DNA from: Salinibacterium sp. ZJ450
GTDB taxonomy: Bacteria; Actinomycetota; Actinomycetes; Actinomycetales; Microbacteriaceae
Direction: 5' to 3'
DNA: 64,000 nt
Assembly: GCF_011751885.2 (NCBI RefSeq)
Contig: NZ_CP061771.1
Coordinates: 2,046,001-2,110,000 of the forward strand
Shown here: in pieces, positions 53,175 to 61,629 of the stretch
Numbering within the stretch: the stretch's first letter is position 1
Layout of the letters: every line of letters starts with the position of its first letter
Position numbers and translations under genes: made by a program
Notes under the pieces: generated by a model
Told to the model about the DNA's origin: nothing
The model's input: only the letters and a program-made list of their open reading frames with translations
Database searches by the model: none

Positions 53175-53612
53175 TCAGGTGCCAGTGGTGACGAGGTATC
53201 CCTCGGTGACCTCGCCCTTGTGGGCGGCGAACGCGGCCAGTACCTCGTCCTTCTCCGGTCGGGGCACCCCGACGATGTCGAGGGTGCGACCCAGTTCGGC
53301 GGCCACCTCGTCGAACTCCTCGGGGGAGATGTGGAACTTGCGATGGGCCTCTTCCAGGCCGAGGACGGTGCTCCCGGGCTCAGTGGCCCTGTACTGGAAT
53401 GGCCCGCCGGCCACGTTGCACACCCACAGGGTGCGCATGAACTTCAGGCCGGGAAGCCTGTCCAGGTTCTTGGTGTGCCACTCCCGGAGGGCCGCGTTCT
53501 TCGACTGCTGACCGACGATCGGGTTCTTCACGACGGCGTCGCTGAAGTGGTCGACGACGGCGGCGATGGCGAATACGCCACCGAGCCGTTCGTAGAGGCT
53601 TTGCTCGGGCAT
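53175..53612 (-). CDS. Truncated haemoglobin, group I type
   Basis: A 145-residue globin of the bacterial group I family (PF01152-like). SLYERLGGVFAIAAVVDHFSDAVVKNP carries the A-B region and the distal Tyr position is not clear; the proximal His may be in LEEAHRKF (about 98-105). It binds O2 or NO. It lies 147 bases downstream of the ferritin-VIT1 gene on the same strand, a gap long enough for its own promoter. Confidence 0.82.
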   Translation of the reverse strand: MPEQSLYERLGGVFAIAAVVDHFSDAVVKNPIVGQQSKNAALREWHTKNLDRLPGLKFMRTLWVCNVAGGPFQYRATEPGSTVLGLEEAHRKFHISPEEFDEVAAELGRTLDIVGVPRPEKDEVLAAFAAHKGEVTEGYLVTTGT

Positions 53613-53759
53613 GGCTGGTTCCTCGATTTCGTTGTCTCGTCCGATGACACGTCGCCGGGGCGCGGGTCCCTTGTCTTCTTCGGCTCGGTCTACAGCGGGA
53701 ATCATCCCGTGTCAATGATGATCGGAGCGCGGGGAGCCTGAATCGATCAGTTACACGCC

Positions 53760-54845
53760 CTAGGCGAGGCCACTTCCGAAGGCCAGCCCCAGCAGATAGG
53801 TGACCGCCGAGGCACCGAAGCCGATGGCCAGCTGGCGCAGCGCCCGCTTCAGCGGCGAGGCACCGGACAGCAGCCCGACGACGGCACCGGTGAGCAGCAG
53901 CGCGAGGCCGACGAGCGCGGATGCCACGATGATCGCGGTGAGCCCGGACAGGCCGAACAGGTACGGGATGACCGCAATGATGGCGCCGGAGGCGAAGAAG
54001 CAGAAGCTCGCGGACGCAGCGCCCCAGGCGGAGCCGATGGCCTCGTGCTCGTCACCGACGATCCGGATGGGGCCGGTGGCGTCCGGACGGTAGTTCGCGA
54101 TCATCTCTGCCGCGTGCTGCGCCGCGTCCTGCGCCGACATGCCGCGCGCCCGGTAGAGGAGGGTCAGCTCGTTCGCGTCGACGTCGAGGTTCGGCACCGC
54201 GCTGTGCGCCGTCGGGTTAGGTGTGGAGGCGTCGAGCAGCTCGCGCTGCGACCGCACCGAGACATACTCCCCCGCACCCATCGACAGCGCACCGGCGAGC
54301 AGGCCCGCGATTCCGGTGAAGAGCACGGTCGCGCTGGAGACTCCGGTAGCCCCGATGCCCAGAACGAGCGCCAGGTTGCTGACCAAACCATCGTTCGCGC
54401 CGAACACCGCGGCGCGAAATCCGCCGGCGAGACGGTTGCGGCCGCGCGCGGCGAGGCTCCGCACGACCTCCTCGTGAATGCGTTCGTCGGCGGCCATGGC
54501 GTCGGTGGCGTCGAGGTCGCCCTCGTATGGCGAACGGGATTCGGCGCGCTGGGCCAGGGCAAGCACGAACACCGAACCGAAGCGGCGCGCCATCCAGCCG
54601 AGGGCCCTGGTGCGCAGCGCGCCACGGCGCGGTTTACCCACCCGGTCGCCGAGCAGCTGCAGCCAGTGTGCTTCGTGGCGGCCCTCGGCCTCGGCCAGGG
54701 CGAGCAGGATTTCGCGTTCTTCTCCGTCACGGCGACGGGCGAGATCGCGATAGACCGCTGCCTCGGCACGTTCGTCGGCGAGATAGCGTCGCCAACGCCG
54801 CACGTCAGCAGCAGTGGGCTCGGTCGGTTGAATCCGCGTGGTCAT
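53760..54845 (-). CDS. Ferritin-like domain fused to VIT1/CCC1 metal transporter
   Basis: A 361-residue fusion. Residues 15-135 form a rubrerythrin-like four-helix domain with diiron ligands: Glu25 (DERAE), Glu54-x2-His57 and Glu121-x2-His124. Residues 144-361 form a VIT1/CCC1 transporter with FGANDGLVSNLAL (148-160), GALSMGAGEYVSVRSQ and the C-terminal membrane helices. This is the layout of the membrane-bound ferritin MbfA, an Fe/Mn exporter. A yybP-ykoY (Mn) riboswitch lies upstream, supporting Mn2+ export. Confidence 0.9.
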   Translation of the reverse strand: MTTRIQPTEPTAADVRRWRRYLADERAEAAVYRDLARRRDGEEREILLALAEAEGRHEAHWLQLLGDRVGKPRRGALRTRALGWMARRFGSVFVLALAQRAESRSPYEGDLDATDAMAADERIHEEVVRSLAARGRNRLAGGFRAAVFGANDGLVSNLALVLGIGATGVSSATVLFTGIAGLLAGALSMGAGEYVSVRSQRELLDASTPNPTAHSAVPNLDVDANELTLLYRARGMSAQDAAQHAAEMIANYRPDATGPIRIVGDEHEAIGSAWGAASASFCFFASGAIIAVIPYLFGLSGLTAIIVASALVGLALLLTGAVVGLLSGASPLKRALRQLAIGFGASAVTYLLGLAFGSGLA

Positions 54846-54853
54846 CGTGGTGG

Positions 54854-54880
54854 ATCCTTCGGTCGGCCCGAGCGAAGGAT
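54854..54880 (-). promoter_or_regulatory. RBS-sequestering hairpin of the Mn riboswitch
   Basis: On the minus strand ATCCTTCG / CGAAGGAT forms a perfect 8-bp stem with an 11-base loop; the RBS AAGGA lies in the 3' arm, 9 bases before the ATG. Confidence 0.7.
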
Positions 54881-54929
54881 GCGGGGAGGCATGCTTCGGC
54901 CGGGGTTGGGGTGCACTGGTGCACTGTCA

Positions 54930-55047
54930 GGCCGAAGGTCTCGCTCGCCCGCAATCGCGGGTGGTGCACCGGGCTGAACGCCAGTATGTCGACACACCGT
55001 CACCGGGTCGGTGTGAACCGAACCCGTGGGAGCTACTCCCCTTCTGC
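54930..55047 (-). ncRNA. yybP-ykoY (Mn2+) riboswitch
   Basis: On the minus strand the conserved blocks are in order: GAAGGGGAGTAGC (55044-55032), GTCGACATACTGGC (54993-54980) and GAGACCTTCGGCC (54942-54930). The GGGGAGUAG loop, the ACAUACU loop and the AGACCUU strand are the consensus of the Mn2+-sensing aptamer; GAAGG pairs with CCTTC to close P1. The 3' strand CTTCGGCC is complementary to GGCCGAAG (54901-54894), which can switch partners with the RBS hairpin. Confidence 0.87.
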
Positions 55048-55143
55048 CGCCAGCCTACCAGCGCGTCTGCGCGGCCACCGATTCGGCACCGCAGCTCAGA
55101 GTGTCTCTAAGCTGGTGGTACCTACTCAAGGAGAGAGACGACG

Positions 55144-55755
55144 ATGGGCTTTCTGGATCGATTGTTCGGCCGCGAAGAGAACGACGCCCGCCGAGACGAG
55201 CGCATCGCGACCACTCCCCCGGCACCCCGCCGAAGCGACGACGAGATCGCGGTGGAGCGCTACCAGTACCTGCTGCGCACCGCGCCGCCCGAAACCATCG
55301 AGCAGGTGCACGAAGAGGCGTTCAGCAAGCTGACCGACGAGCAGCGTCAACTGCTGTTCCAGCAACTGACGGCCACCGCGCCGGCCGGTGAGCAGCCTCG
55401 CGGCGACGACCCCCGGTCGCTTGCCCAGTCCGCCACCCGCTCGGAGCTGCGTCAGCCCGGCACCATGCAGCGGTCGATGCAGGGTCCGAGCTTCGGCAGC
55501 ATGGTGGGCAGCTCGCTGCTCGGCACTGTCGCAGGTTACGTGATCGGCTCGGCACTGGTCAGCTCGTTCATGCCGAGTGACGGCGGCGGTGAGGCGAGTG
55601 CCGATGATGCCGGAACGGATGACGCGTCAGGCGCAGACCCCGGTGGAGATGTCTCGGATGCCGGTGGTGACACCGGCGGTGGTGACTCCGGTGGCGGCGA
55701 CTTTGGCGGCGGCGACTTCGGTGGCGGCGGCTTCGACTTCGGCGGAGACTTCTAG
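55144..55755 (+). CDS. Membrane-associated protein with Gly/Asp-rich C-terminus
   Basis: A 203-residue protein. N-terminal helical region (about 30-80), then a short hydrophobic segment (about 116-142: FGSMVGSSLLGTVAGYVIGSALVSSF) and a Gly/Asp-rich tail made of GGGD-type repeats ending in FDFGGDF. AAGGAG precedes the ATG. I recognise the arrangement in other actinobacteria, without function. The repeat tail may bind metal or act as a flexible spacer. Confidence 0.72.
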   Translation: MGFLDRLFGREENDARRDERIATTPPAPRRSDDEIAVERYQYLLRTAPPETIEQVHEEAFSKLTDEQRQLLFQQLTATAPAGEQPRGDDPRSLAQSATRSELRQPGTMQRSMQGPSFGSMVGSSLLGTVAGYVIGSALVSSFMPSDGGGEASADDAGTDDASGADPGGDVSDAGGDTGGGDSGGGDFGGGDFGGGGFDFGGDF

Positions 55756-55797
55756 CGCCTCAGCCGGTGAGCGTACGCTCAGCCGGTGGCCGACTGC

Positions 55798-56460
55798 TTA
55801 GCCGTTGACGCGGGCGCTCAACCAGCCGTACGGGTCAATCGGCGTGCCGGCTGCATCGTGGATTTCGAAGTGCAGGTGCGCGCCGGTGCTGACTCCGGTG
55901 CTGCCGACGGTGCCGAGCTGCTGGCCGACGGTGACCGTGTCACCAACGGCGACGGCCAGGGAACCGGTCTGCATGTGCGCGGACAGGCTGTAGTACTTGA
56001 CGCCGTCGATGACGTGCTCGATCTTGGCGTGCACACCGAACGGGCCACCGCTCGAGGCCTCGACCACAACACCATCGGTCACCGCGTGGATCGGTGTGCC
56101 GGCGCCGGGAGTCCAGTCGATGCCCTGGTGCTGGCTCGAGCAGGCGGCGCACGGTGCGTTGCGCGGACCGAAGTCGGCGCTCATCGCGACTCCGCCGGCC
56201 AACGGCCAGCCCACAACGGTGAAGTAGCTGAGGGCGAAACCGTCGCGCACCACGGGGGGCTCGACGACCTCGGCCGGTACGGCCAGGGTCTGCAGAGCCG
56301 CGCTGTACTGCGCGTCGGTCGGCTGGACGGCATCGGCGGGTATCGAGTTGATGGTGGCCATGCTGCCGACGAAGAGGGCTGCGGTGACCGCGAGGTGGCG
56401 GCGGCTGACGTTCAGGAGTCCGCCATAGCGGGCGGAGCGGACGTGGGTGTGACGGGGCAA
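55798..56460 (-). CDS. M23 family metallopeptidase (LytM type), exported
   Basis: A 220-residue cell-wall endopeptidase precursor. From the TTG start (GGAG box 8 bases upstream) the N-terminus reads MPRHTHVRSARYGG then a hydrophobic signal (about 23-45, ending PADA). The peptidase domain has the zinc motifs FGPRNAPCAACSSQHQGIDW and TGAHLHFEIH near the C-terminus. It probably cleaves peptidoglycan cross-links. The promoter region carries three 11-bp phased repeats. Confidence 0.83.
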   Translation of the reverse strand: MPRHTHVRSARYGGLLNVSRRHLAVTAALFVGSMATINSIPADAVQPTDAQYSAALQTLAVPAEVVEPPVVRDGFALSYFTVVGWPLAGGVAMSADFGPRNAPCAACSSQHQGIDWTPGAGTPIHAVTDGVVVEASSGGPFGVHAKIEHVIDGVKYYSLSAHMQTGSLAVAVGDTVTVGQQLGTVGSTGVSTGAHLHFEIHDAAGTPIDPYGWLSARVNG

Positions 56461-56657
56461 AGGGATATCTCCGGGGGTAGGGCACGGGAGTGCGAACGCG
56501 CGTGGAAAGCACAGCGCGACATCGAGCACAGGCTGGGGCACACCGAGAATTGCGGTGGCCGCGGACTTCCCAGTCCCCCTCTAGACGGTATTAATCACGC
56601 CAAGGAAACTGGATCCGGCAGCAGAACTGCCTTCATAAAGTGTGACTTATTAGCCTC

Positions 56658-56693
56658 AACGTTCCCTGAACGTTCACGAATCGTTACCAAACG
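56658..56693. promoter_or_regulatory. Three direct repeats at 11-bp spacing (MtrA/PhoP-like operator)
   Basis: On the minus strand GTAACGATTCG, TGAACGTTCAG and GGAACGTTGAG follow each other with no gap; the phase is one helical turn. OmpR-family regulators such as MtrA and PhoP bind direct repeats of this spacing, and MtrA is known to control cell-wall hydrolase genes in actinobacteria. It lies 200 bases upstream of the M23 gene. Confidence 0.5.
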
Positions 56694-56730
56694 ATCAATC
56701 CTCAGAGGGAGGAAGGTGCTAGGCGCGCGC

Positions 56731-57384
56731 CTACAGCGGGGCGTCCAGCGATCGTGACAGGTCGTGCAGCAGTGCCTCCACCTGCGGTTCGACGAGGCGT
56801 TCCACGGCATCGTGAATCCGGTGCCGGTGGTCGGTGAGAGCGAGGCACACGGCCATCCCGGTGCGGGTGGCGTGGTCGTCCGCGAGCGCCATTTCATGGC
56901 GAAGCGCCGCCTTCGCGGCATTCGTCAACGGTGGAGGTTCCGGCAGCCGGATGCCGAGAGCGGCGTTCTCCGCGAGTTCGGCCATCGTGAACAAGAAGGG
57001 TTGGCCGGGATCCGGCTCCGGGTCGATGTCGAGACCTTGGTATTCCGGGGCGAGCCCGTCGTTCGGCCGATACGGCCTGGCCTGCTGCCTGGCCTCGGAA
57101 TCGCGCAGCTCGCGGCTGAGCAGCGGGAGGCTGCGCTCCGTGTAGGAATCGACTTCGGCTTCGATGAGCGCACTCAGCCTCATCACGAGCGCGTGTTTGA
57201 CGCTGTGCGGGATGTCGTAGTCGAACCCGGCTGCCTCCACCAGCGGTGAACCGGTGCAGCGTCGACAGAGCCGAGTTCTGGAGCGGTGCGTACTCGGCTG
57301 CCAGCGCGTCAACCAGCGCAGCCACGCGTCAACGGCAACCTGAACGCGCGCGTCAATCGACGGCTCGGCGGTGTCCTGCCCCAT
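56731..57384 (-). CDS. Conserved hypothetical protein
   Basis: A 217-residue soluble protein with a CxxC pair (CRRCTG, residues about 40-45) and a predominantly helical C-terminal half (LADDHATRTGMAVCLALTDH). It is rich in Arg and Pro. No membrane span. It may be the last gene of a run DUF3097 - FUSC - this gene, with gaps of 28 and 33 bases. Function unknown. Confidence 0.65.
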   Translation of the reverse strand: MGQDTAEPSIDARVQVAVDAWLRWLTRWQPSTHRSRTRLCRRCTGSPLVEAAGFDYDIPHSVKHALVMRLSALIEAEVDSYTERSLPLLSRELRDSEARQQARPYRPNDGLAPEYQGLDIDPEPDPGQPFLFTMAELAENAALGIRLPEPPPLTNAAKAALRHEMALADDHATRTGMAVCLALTDHRHRIHDAVERLVEPQVEALLHDLSRSLDAPL

Positions 57385-57417
57385 AGTCAGTCACGGTACC
57401 GCGTTGCGGGCCAACAT

Positions 57418-58473
57418 TCACGCCGTGGCGGCGGGTTTCTCGCGATTGACGACCCGCCGGGACACGAAGACGATGACGATCGCCACGGCCGCACCGATAC
57501 CCGTCTCGATCACGCGATCCACCAGCAGTGGTCCCCACGGGTCGCGGGGACCGAGATTGCTCGCGCCGAGGGCCAGCGGGGTGATGAACAGCAGCGCGGT
57601 GCCATAGTGCCTGGCCACGAACAGCTCTGCGCCAAGCTGGGCCAGCACGATGAAGATGATCAGGGTGAGCGGGCTCGGCTCCCAGAGGAACAGTGCCGCG
57701 GCGACCAGCACGCCTGCAGCGGTGCCGAAGAACCGGTGGAACATGCGGCGGTAGCCGGTGAGGGAGGCGAGCGTCGGCATGATCGCGGCGACGGCAACGG
57801 CGGCCCAGTACGGGTGCCCGATGCCCGACGCGAGGGCGAGCAGCCACGCGCCCACCACCCCGATCACGTTGACCAGGGCGAGGTACCAGTACGTGCGCTC
57901 CTTCACCGGCGCGAGCGCGCGCTTGGGACGCCGGTGCAGCGGGCGGAAGACTGCGCGGGCAGGCCGCGGTGCGATCTTCCGCAGAACCCAGCCGCTCATG
58001 CCGATCAGCACCGAGAAGGCGGCGGATGAGGCTGCCACGAGCAGCGCCTGCGGCACGTCCTGCGGTTCGATCGGCACGTTCGCGATGACCAGCAGCGCGA
58101 AGACGAAGAAGATCGACCCGCGCGGAATCCACCCCATGATCTCGCTCATCGCGATGCCGAAGGCGACGACGAGTGCCAGGGCCACGCCGAGCACCCAGAT
58201 CGGTGCGTCGTACGCCGAGAGCAGGGTGGCCACGCTGATAATCGCAAGAAGCGAGAGTGCGGCGACGGTGAGCGTCTGGAACCGCAGCCGGTAGGGCTCA
58301 CTGCGCCCGTAGAGCGAGGTGAACGCGCCGAACGAGGCGTAGACGGAGAGATCGAGTCGGCCGAGTCCGAGCAGAATCAGCAGCGGCACCAGCAACGAAA
58401 TGGAGGCCCGGATGCCGGCCTCGAATTCGAGAGCTCCGACGCCGGTGAACCACCTGCGCCAAAGTCTTTTCAC
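57418..58473 (-). CDS. FUSC-family membrane protein (aromatic acid exporter-like)
   Basis: A 351-residue membrane protein starting at GTG. Two blocks of helical spans (about 25-125 and 185-330) separated by a basic cytoplasmic segment (RKIAPRPARAVFRPLHRRPKRA) fit the FUSC/ArAE family, with a conserved-looking YRRMFHRFFGTAAGVLVAA. Related proteins export hydroxylated aromatic acids or are linked to fusaric acid resistance. Confidence 0.82.
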   Translation of the reverse strand: MKRLWRRWFTGVGALEFEAGIRASISLLVPLLILLGLGRLDLSVYASFGAFTSLYGRSEPYRLRFQTLTVAALSLLAIISVATLLSAYDAPIWVLGVALALVVAFGIAMSEIMGWIPRGSIFFVFALLVIANVPIEPQDVPQALLVAASSAAFSVLIGMSGWVLRKIAPRPARAVFRPLHRRPKRALAPVKERTYWYLALVNVIGVVGAWLLALASGIGHPYWAAVAVAAIMPTLASLTGYRRMFHRFFGTAAGVLVAAALFLWEPSPLTLIIFIVLAQLGAELFVARHYGTALLFITPLALGASNLGPRDPWGPLLVDRVIETGIGAAVAIVIVFVSRRVVNREKPAATA

Positions 58474-58501
58474 CTCGTCAATCTTAGTGCGGGTGGCGAG
58501 G

Positions 58502-59359
58502 TCATTCCGCCGTGACGAAGTCGATCAGCTCCTCGACCCGGCCGAGCAGCACCGGTTCGAGGTCGGCGTAACTGTTCACGGTGCCGAGGATGCGCTTCCA
58601 GGCTCGGGCGATGTCGGCCTGGTCCTCGTGCGGCCAGCCCAGCGCCTCGCAGATGCCGTGCTTCCACTCGATCCCGCGGTCGATCACCGGCCATGCCGAC
58701 AGGCCGAGGCGCGCCGGTTTCACCGCCTGCCAGATGTCGATGAACGGATGCCCCACCACGAGCACCGTGCCGCCGTGCTTGCCGCGGGCGACGGCATCCG
58801 CGATCCTGCTCTCTTTCGACCCTTTCACGAGGTGGTCGACCAGCACGCCCACCTTGCGGTCAGGCGTCGGCGCGAACTCGCGGATGATCGCCTCCAGGTC
58901 GTCGATCCCGGACAGGTACTCGACGACGACGCCTTCGATCCTCAGGTCATCGCCCCAGACGCGCTCCACGAGTTCTGCGTCGTGCCGGCCCTCCACGTAG
59001 ATGCGGCTGGCACGCGCCACCCGCGCCTTGTGCCCGGCGACGGCGACGGAGCCGGACGCGGTGCGCACCAGCCCGGTGGGTGCGGCGGCCGCGGGATGCT
59101 TCAGCACCACGGGTTTGCCGTCGATCAGGAAGCCAGCGCCGAGCGGGAACGCGCGCACCTTGCCGAAACGGTCCTCGAGCTCGACCAACCGGCCCTCGAT
59201 GCGCACCACGGCGCCGCAGAACCCGGTTCCGACCTCTTCGACGACCAGGTCACGGGTCGCCTCCACCTCGGCCGCCGCGATCTTGTTCGCGGTCTTCCAG
59301 TTGGTGGCCAGCACATCGCCGCCGTAGCTGCCGTACCTATCGCTCGGGTCGTAGTTCAC
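58502..59359 (-). CDS. DUF3097 protein
   Basis: A 285-residue soluble protein, start GTG (MNYDPSDRYGSYG). It contains IYVEGRHDAELVERVWGDDLR (acidic E-G-x-x-D-x-E pattern, TOPRIM-like), VGVLVDHLVKGSKESR and VLVVGHPFIDIWQAVKP, a combination typical for DUF3097 of actinobacteria. Role unknown, possibly nucleic-acid related. It runs in line with the FUSC gene, gap 28 bases. Confidence 0.85.
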   Translation of the reverse strand: MNYDPSDRYGSYGGDVLATNWKTANKIAAAEVEATRDLVVEEVGTGFCGAVVRIEGRLVELEDRFGKVRAFPLGAGFLIDGKPVVLKHPAAAAPTGLVRTASGSVAVAGHKARVARASRIYVEGRHDAELVERVWGDDLRIEGVVVEYLSGIDDLEAIIREFAPTPDRKVGVLVDHLVKGSKESRIADAVARGKHGGTVLVVGHPFIDIWQAVKPARLGLSAWPVIDRGIEWKHGICEALGWPHEDQADIARAWKRILGTVNSYADLEPVLLGRVEELIDFVTAE

Positions 59360-59426
59360 CGATCGAGGCTAACCAACCGCGGCGGCATCATCGCGGCAGA
59401 CGCGCGACGTACGGGAGAATGGGCGG

Positions 59427-60473
59427 ATGCTGGCAACGATGATCTATGGCGAACGCGACATCCGCGTCGAAGAACGACCGAATCCCACCCTGCACCTGCC
59501 CACCGACGCCGTGGTGCGCGTGGTGGCCTCGTGCGTCTGCGGGTCGGACCTGTGGCCGTACCGCGGCGTGAACGCGGTGCACTCGGCACGCCCGATCGGA
59601 CACGAGTTCGTGGGCGTGATCGAGCAGCTGGGCGCGGACGTGGCGACGCTGCGGGTCGGCGACTTCGTGATCGCGCCGTTCACGGTCAGCGACGGCACCT
59701 GTTCCGCCTGCCGGCACGGCGTGACCTCGGCGTGTGAGCATCTCGGCTCGTTCGGGGCGCGGGACGAGCACGGGTTCCCGATCGATGGCTGCCAGGGAGA
59801 GTTCGTGCGCGTGCCGCTGGCCGACGGAACCCTGGTGCCGGTGCCGGCCCCGGTCGACGACGCCCTGGTGCCGAGCCTGCTGACGCTGTCCGATGTGATG
59901 TCGACCGGCCACCACGCTGCGGTGTCCGCCGGGGTGGGTGCGGGGTCCACCGTGGTGGTGGTCGGCGACGGCGCGGTCGGGCTGTGCGGCGTGCTCGCCG
60001 CGGCCAGGCTCGGCGCCGCGCGCATCGTGGCGATGAGCCGTCATGCCGACCGGCAGGCGCTAGCCCGCGAGTTCGGGGCGACCGACATCGTCGCCGAACG
60101 CGGAACCGAGGGGGTTGCTGCCGTGCGCGACCTGCTCGGCGAGCTCGCCGACTGCACGCTCGAGGCGGTGGGTACAGAAGAGTCGATGGCGCAAGCCCTC
60201 GGGGTGACCCGGCCGGGCGGTCGGCTGGGCTTCGTCGGCGTTCCCGCCGGCGGTCCGCAGCTGCCGGTGCGACAGCTGTTCGACACCAACATCACCGTCG
60301 GCGGCGGCATGGCGCCGGCTCGCGCGTACATTCCGCAGTTGCTGCCCGATGTGCTGAGCGGCGCCATCAACCCCGGCAGGGTCTTCGATCTGGAGCTGCC
60401 GTTGACGGATGCCGCGGAGGCGTACGCCGCGATGGACGAGCGGCGCGCCATCAAGGTGTTGCTGCGACCGTAG
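59427..60473 (+). CDS. Zinc-dependent alcohol dehydrogenase (MDR)
   Basis: A 348-residue medium-chain dehydrogenase. Catalytic zinc ligands: Cys in VCGSD and GHEFVG; structural zinc cysteines near CSACRHGVTSACEH (about 92-105, three Cys visible). NAD(P) motif VVVGDGAVGLCGVLA. Substrate unknown. Divergent from DUF3097 by 67 bases. Confidence 0.88.
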   Translation: MLATMIYGERDIRVEERPNPTLHLPTDAVVRVVASCVCGSDLWPYRGVNAVHSARPIGHEFVGVIEQLGADVATLRVGDFVIAPFTVSDGTCSACRHGVTSACEHLGSFGARDEHGFPIDGCQGEFVRVPLADGTLVPVPAPVDDALVPSLLTLSDVMSTGHHAAVSAGVGAGSTVVVVGDGAVGLCGVLAAARLGAARIVAMSRHADRQALAREFGATDIVAERGTEGVAAVRDLLGELADCTLEAVGTEESMAQALGVTRPGGRLGFVGVPAGGPQLPVRQLFDTNITVGGGMAPARAYIPQLLPDVLSGAINPGRVFDLELPLTDAAEAYAAMDERRAIKVLLRP

Positions 60474-60489
60474 CCCCGCCTGGCGGGCG

Positions 60490-61137
60490 TCACCGCTCCG
60501 GTCGACCCCATTCGCCGATCAACGGCACGAACACCACCGGCAGCAGCGTCTCCTCGGTGTACTCGTCGTCGGCGGTGCGGGTGACGCGGATCAGCTGCTG
60601 GCCGCGGTTGCGCACGTCGACCGGGATCACCAGGCGCCCGCCGATCGTGAGTTGCTCGGTGAGCGGCTGCGGCACGGCTGGCCCTGCCGCCGTCACCACG
60701 ATCGCGTCGAACGGCTGCTGCTCCGGCCAACCGAGCGTGCCGTCGCCCGACCGCACCCGCACGTTCGGATAGTTCCGCAGACGGAGGCGGGCGGCATCCG
60801 CCAAAGAGTCATGCCGTTCAATGGTGAACACCTCGGCGGCCAGCTCCGCCAGTACGGCCGCGCCGTAGCCGGAGCCCGTGCCGATCTCGAGCACCCGGTC
60901 GCCCGATTGGATGCGCGCCGCCTCACACATCCGCGCCACGATGTATGGCTGCGAGATCGTCTGCTTCTCGGCGATGTGCAACGGGTAGTCGGCGTAGGCC
61001 TGGTCCTCCTGAGCCACCGACACGAACTCGTGCCTGGGCACCCTGCGCATCGCCGCGAGCACCCGGTCATCCCGCACACCGCGACGGGCAATCTGTTCGT
61101 CGACCATGCGCTCGCGCGCGCGGTCAAAGTCGCGCAT
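60490..61137 (-). CDS. pcm: Protein-L-isoaspartate O-methyltransferase
   Basis: Repairs isoaspartyl damage, 215 residues. The pcm signatures are present: AEKQTISQPYIVARM (substrate-binding), VLEIGTGSGYGAAVLAELA (SAM) and VRVRSGDGTLGWPEQQPFDAIVVTAA. ATG 61137 (MRDFDRARERMVDEQ) was chosen. Divergent from the VOC gene. Confidence 0.92.
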   Translation of the reverse strand: MRDFDRARERMVDEQIARRGVRDDRVLAAMRRVPRHEFVSVAQEDQAYADYPLHIAEKQTISQPYIVARMCEAARIQSGDRVLEIGTGSGYGAAVLAELAAEVFTIERHDSLADAARLRLRNYPNVRVRSGDGTLGWPEQQPFDAIVVTAAGPAVPQPLTEQLTIGGRLVIPVDVRNRGQQLIRVTRTADDEYTEETLLPVVFVPLIGEWGRPER

Positions 61138-61188
61138 ACCCCCAGTGTCGTCCTTGCGGGGCTGCACCGCATCGGCAAGGCTGAGCCC

Positions 61189-61629
61189 ATGCAGCCTCGC
61201 GTCGACCTGATCACCGTGGCCACCGACGACCTGGCGGCGTCGCGCACCTTCTACGTTGACGGGCTCGGGTGGACGCCGACGCTCGAGGTTCCGGGCGAAA
61301 TCATCTTCCTGCAGGCGAATCGCGGGCTGCTGCTCGCGCTGTGGGATGCCGAAGCGCTCGCGGACGACATGGGCATGCCACCCGGGTCAGTGCTGCCCGG
61401 CGCCGGGTTCTCGCTCTCGCACAATGTGGCGAGCGCCGCCGAGGTGGACGCGGTGCTGAACACCGCCAGAGCCGCCGGCGGCACCATCCTGAAGTACGGG
61501 CACCAGGCGGATTTCGGCGGCTACAGCGGGTACTTCGCCGACCCGGCCGGGATCCGCTGGGAGATCGCGTACAACCCCGCCTGGCGGGTGCGCGAGGACG
61601 GCAGCGTCGAGCTCGGCCTTATCGAGTAG
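61189..61629 (+). CDS. VOC/glyoxalase superfamily protein
   Basis: A 146-residue protein with two beta-alpha-beta-beta-beta halves: VATDDLAASRTFYVDGLGW (about 10-28), EIIFLQANRGLLLALW, and GYFADPAGIRWEIAYNP (metal-ligand Glu segment). Members bind divalent metals in dioxygenase, glyoxalase or antibiotic-binding roles; the function here is open. Its 3' end overlaps the convergent DUF3054 gene by 11 bases. Confidence 0.84.
   Translation: MQPRVDLITVATDDLAASRTFYVDGLGWTPTLEVPGEIIFLQANRGLLLALWDAEALADDMGMPPGSVLPGAGFSLSHNVASAAEVDAVLNTARAAGGTILKYGHQADFGGYSGYFADPAGIRWEIAYNPAWRVREDGSVELGLIE

Noticed and set aside
56461-56730. c-di-AMP (ydaO) riboswitch upstream of the M23 peptidase
   Set aside because: Such aptamers precede cell-wall hydrolase genes in actinobacteria, but the conserved ydaO blocks are not found in this leader.
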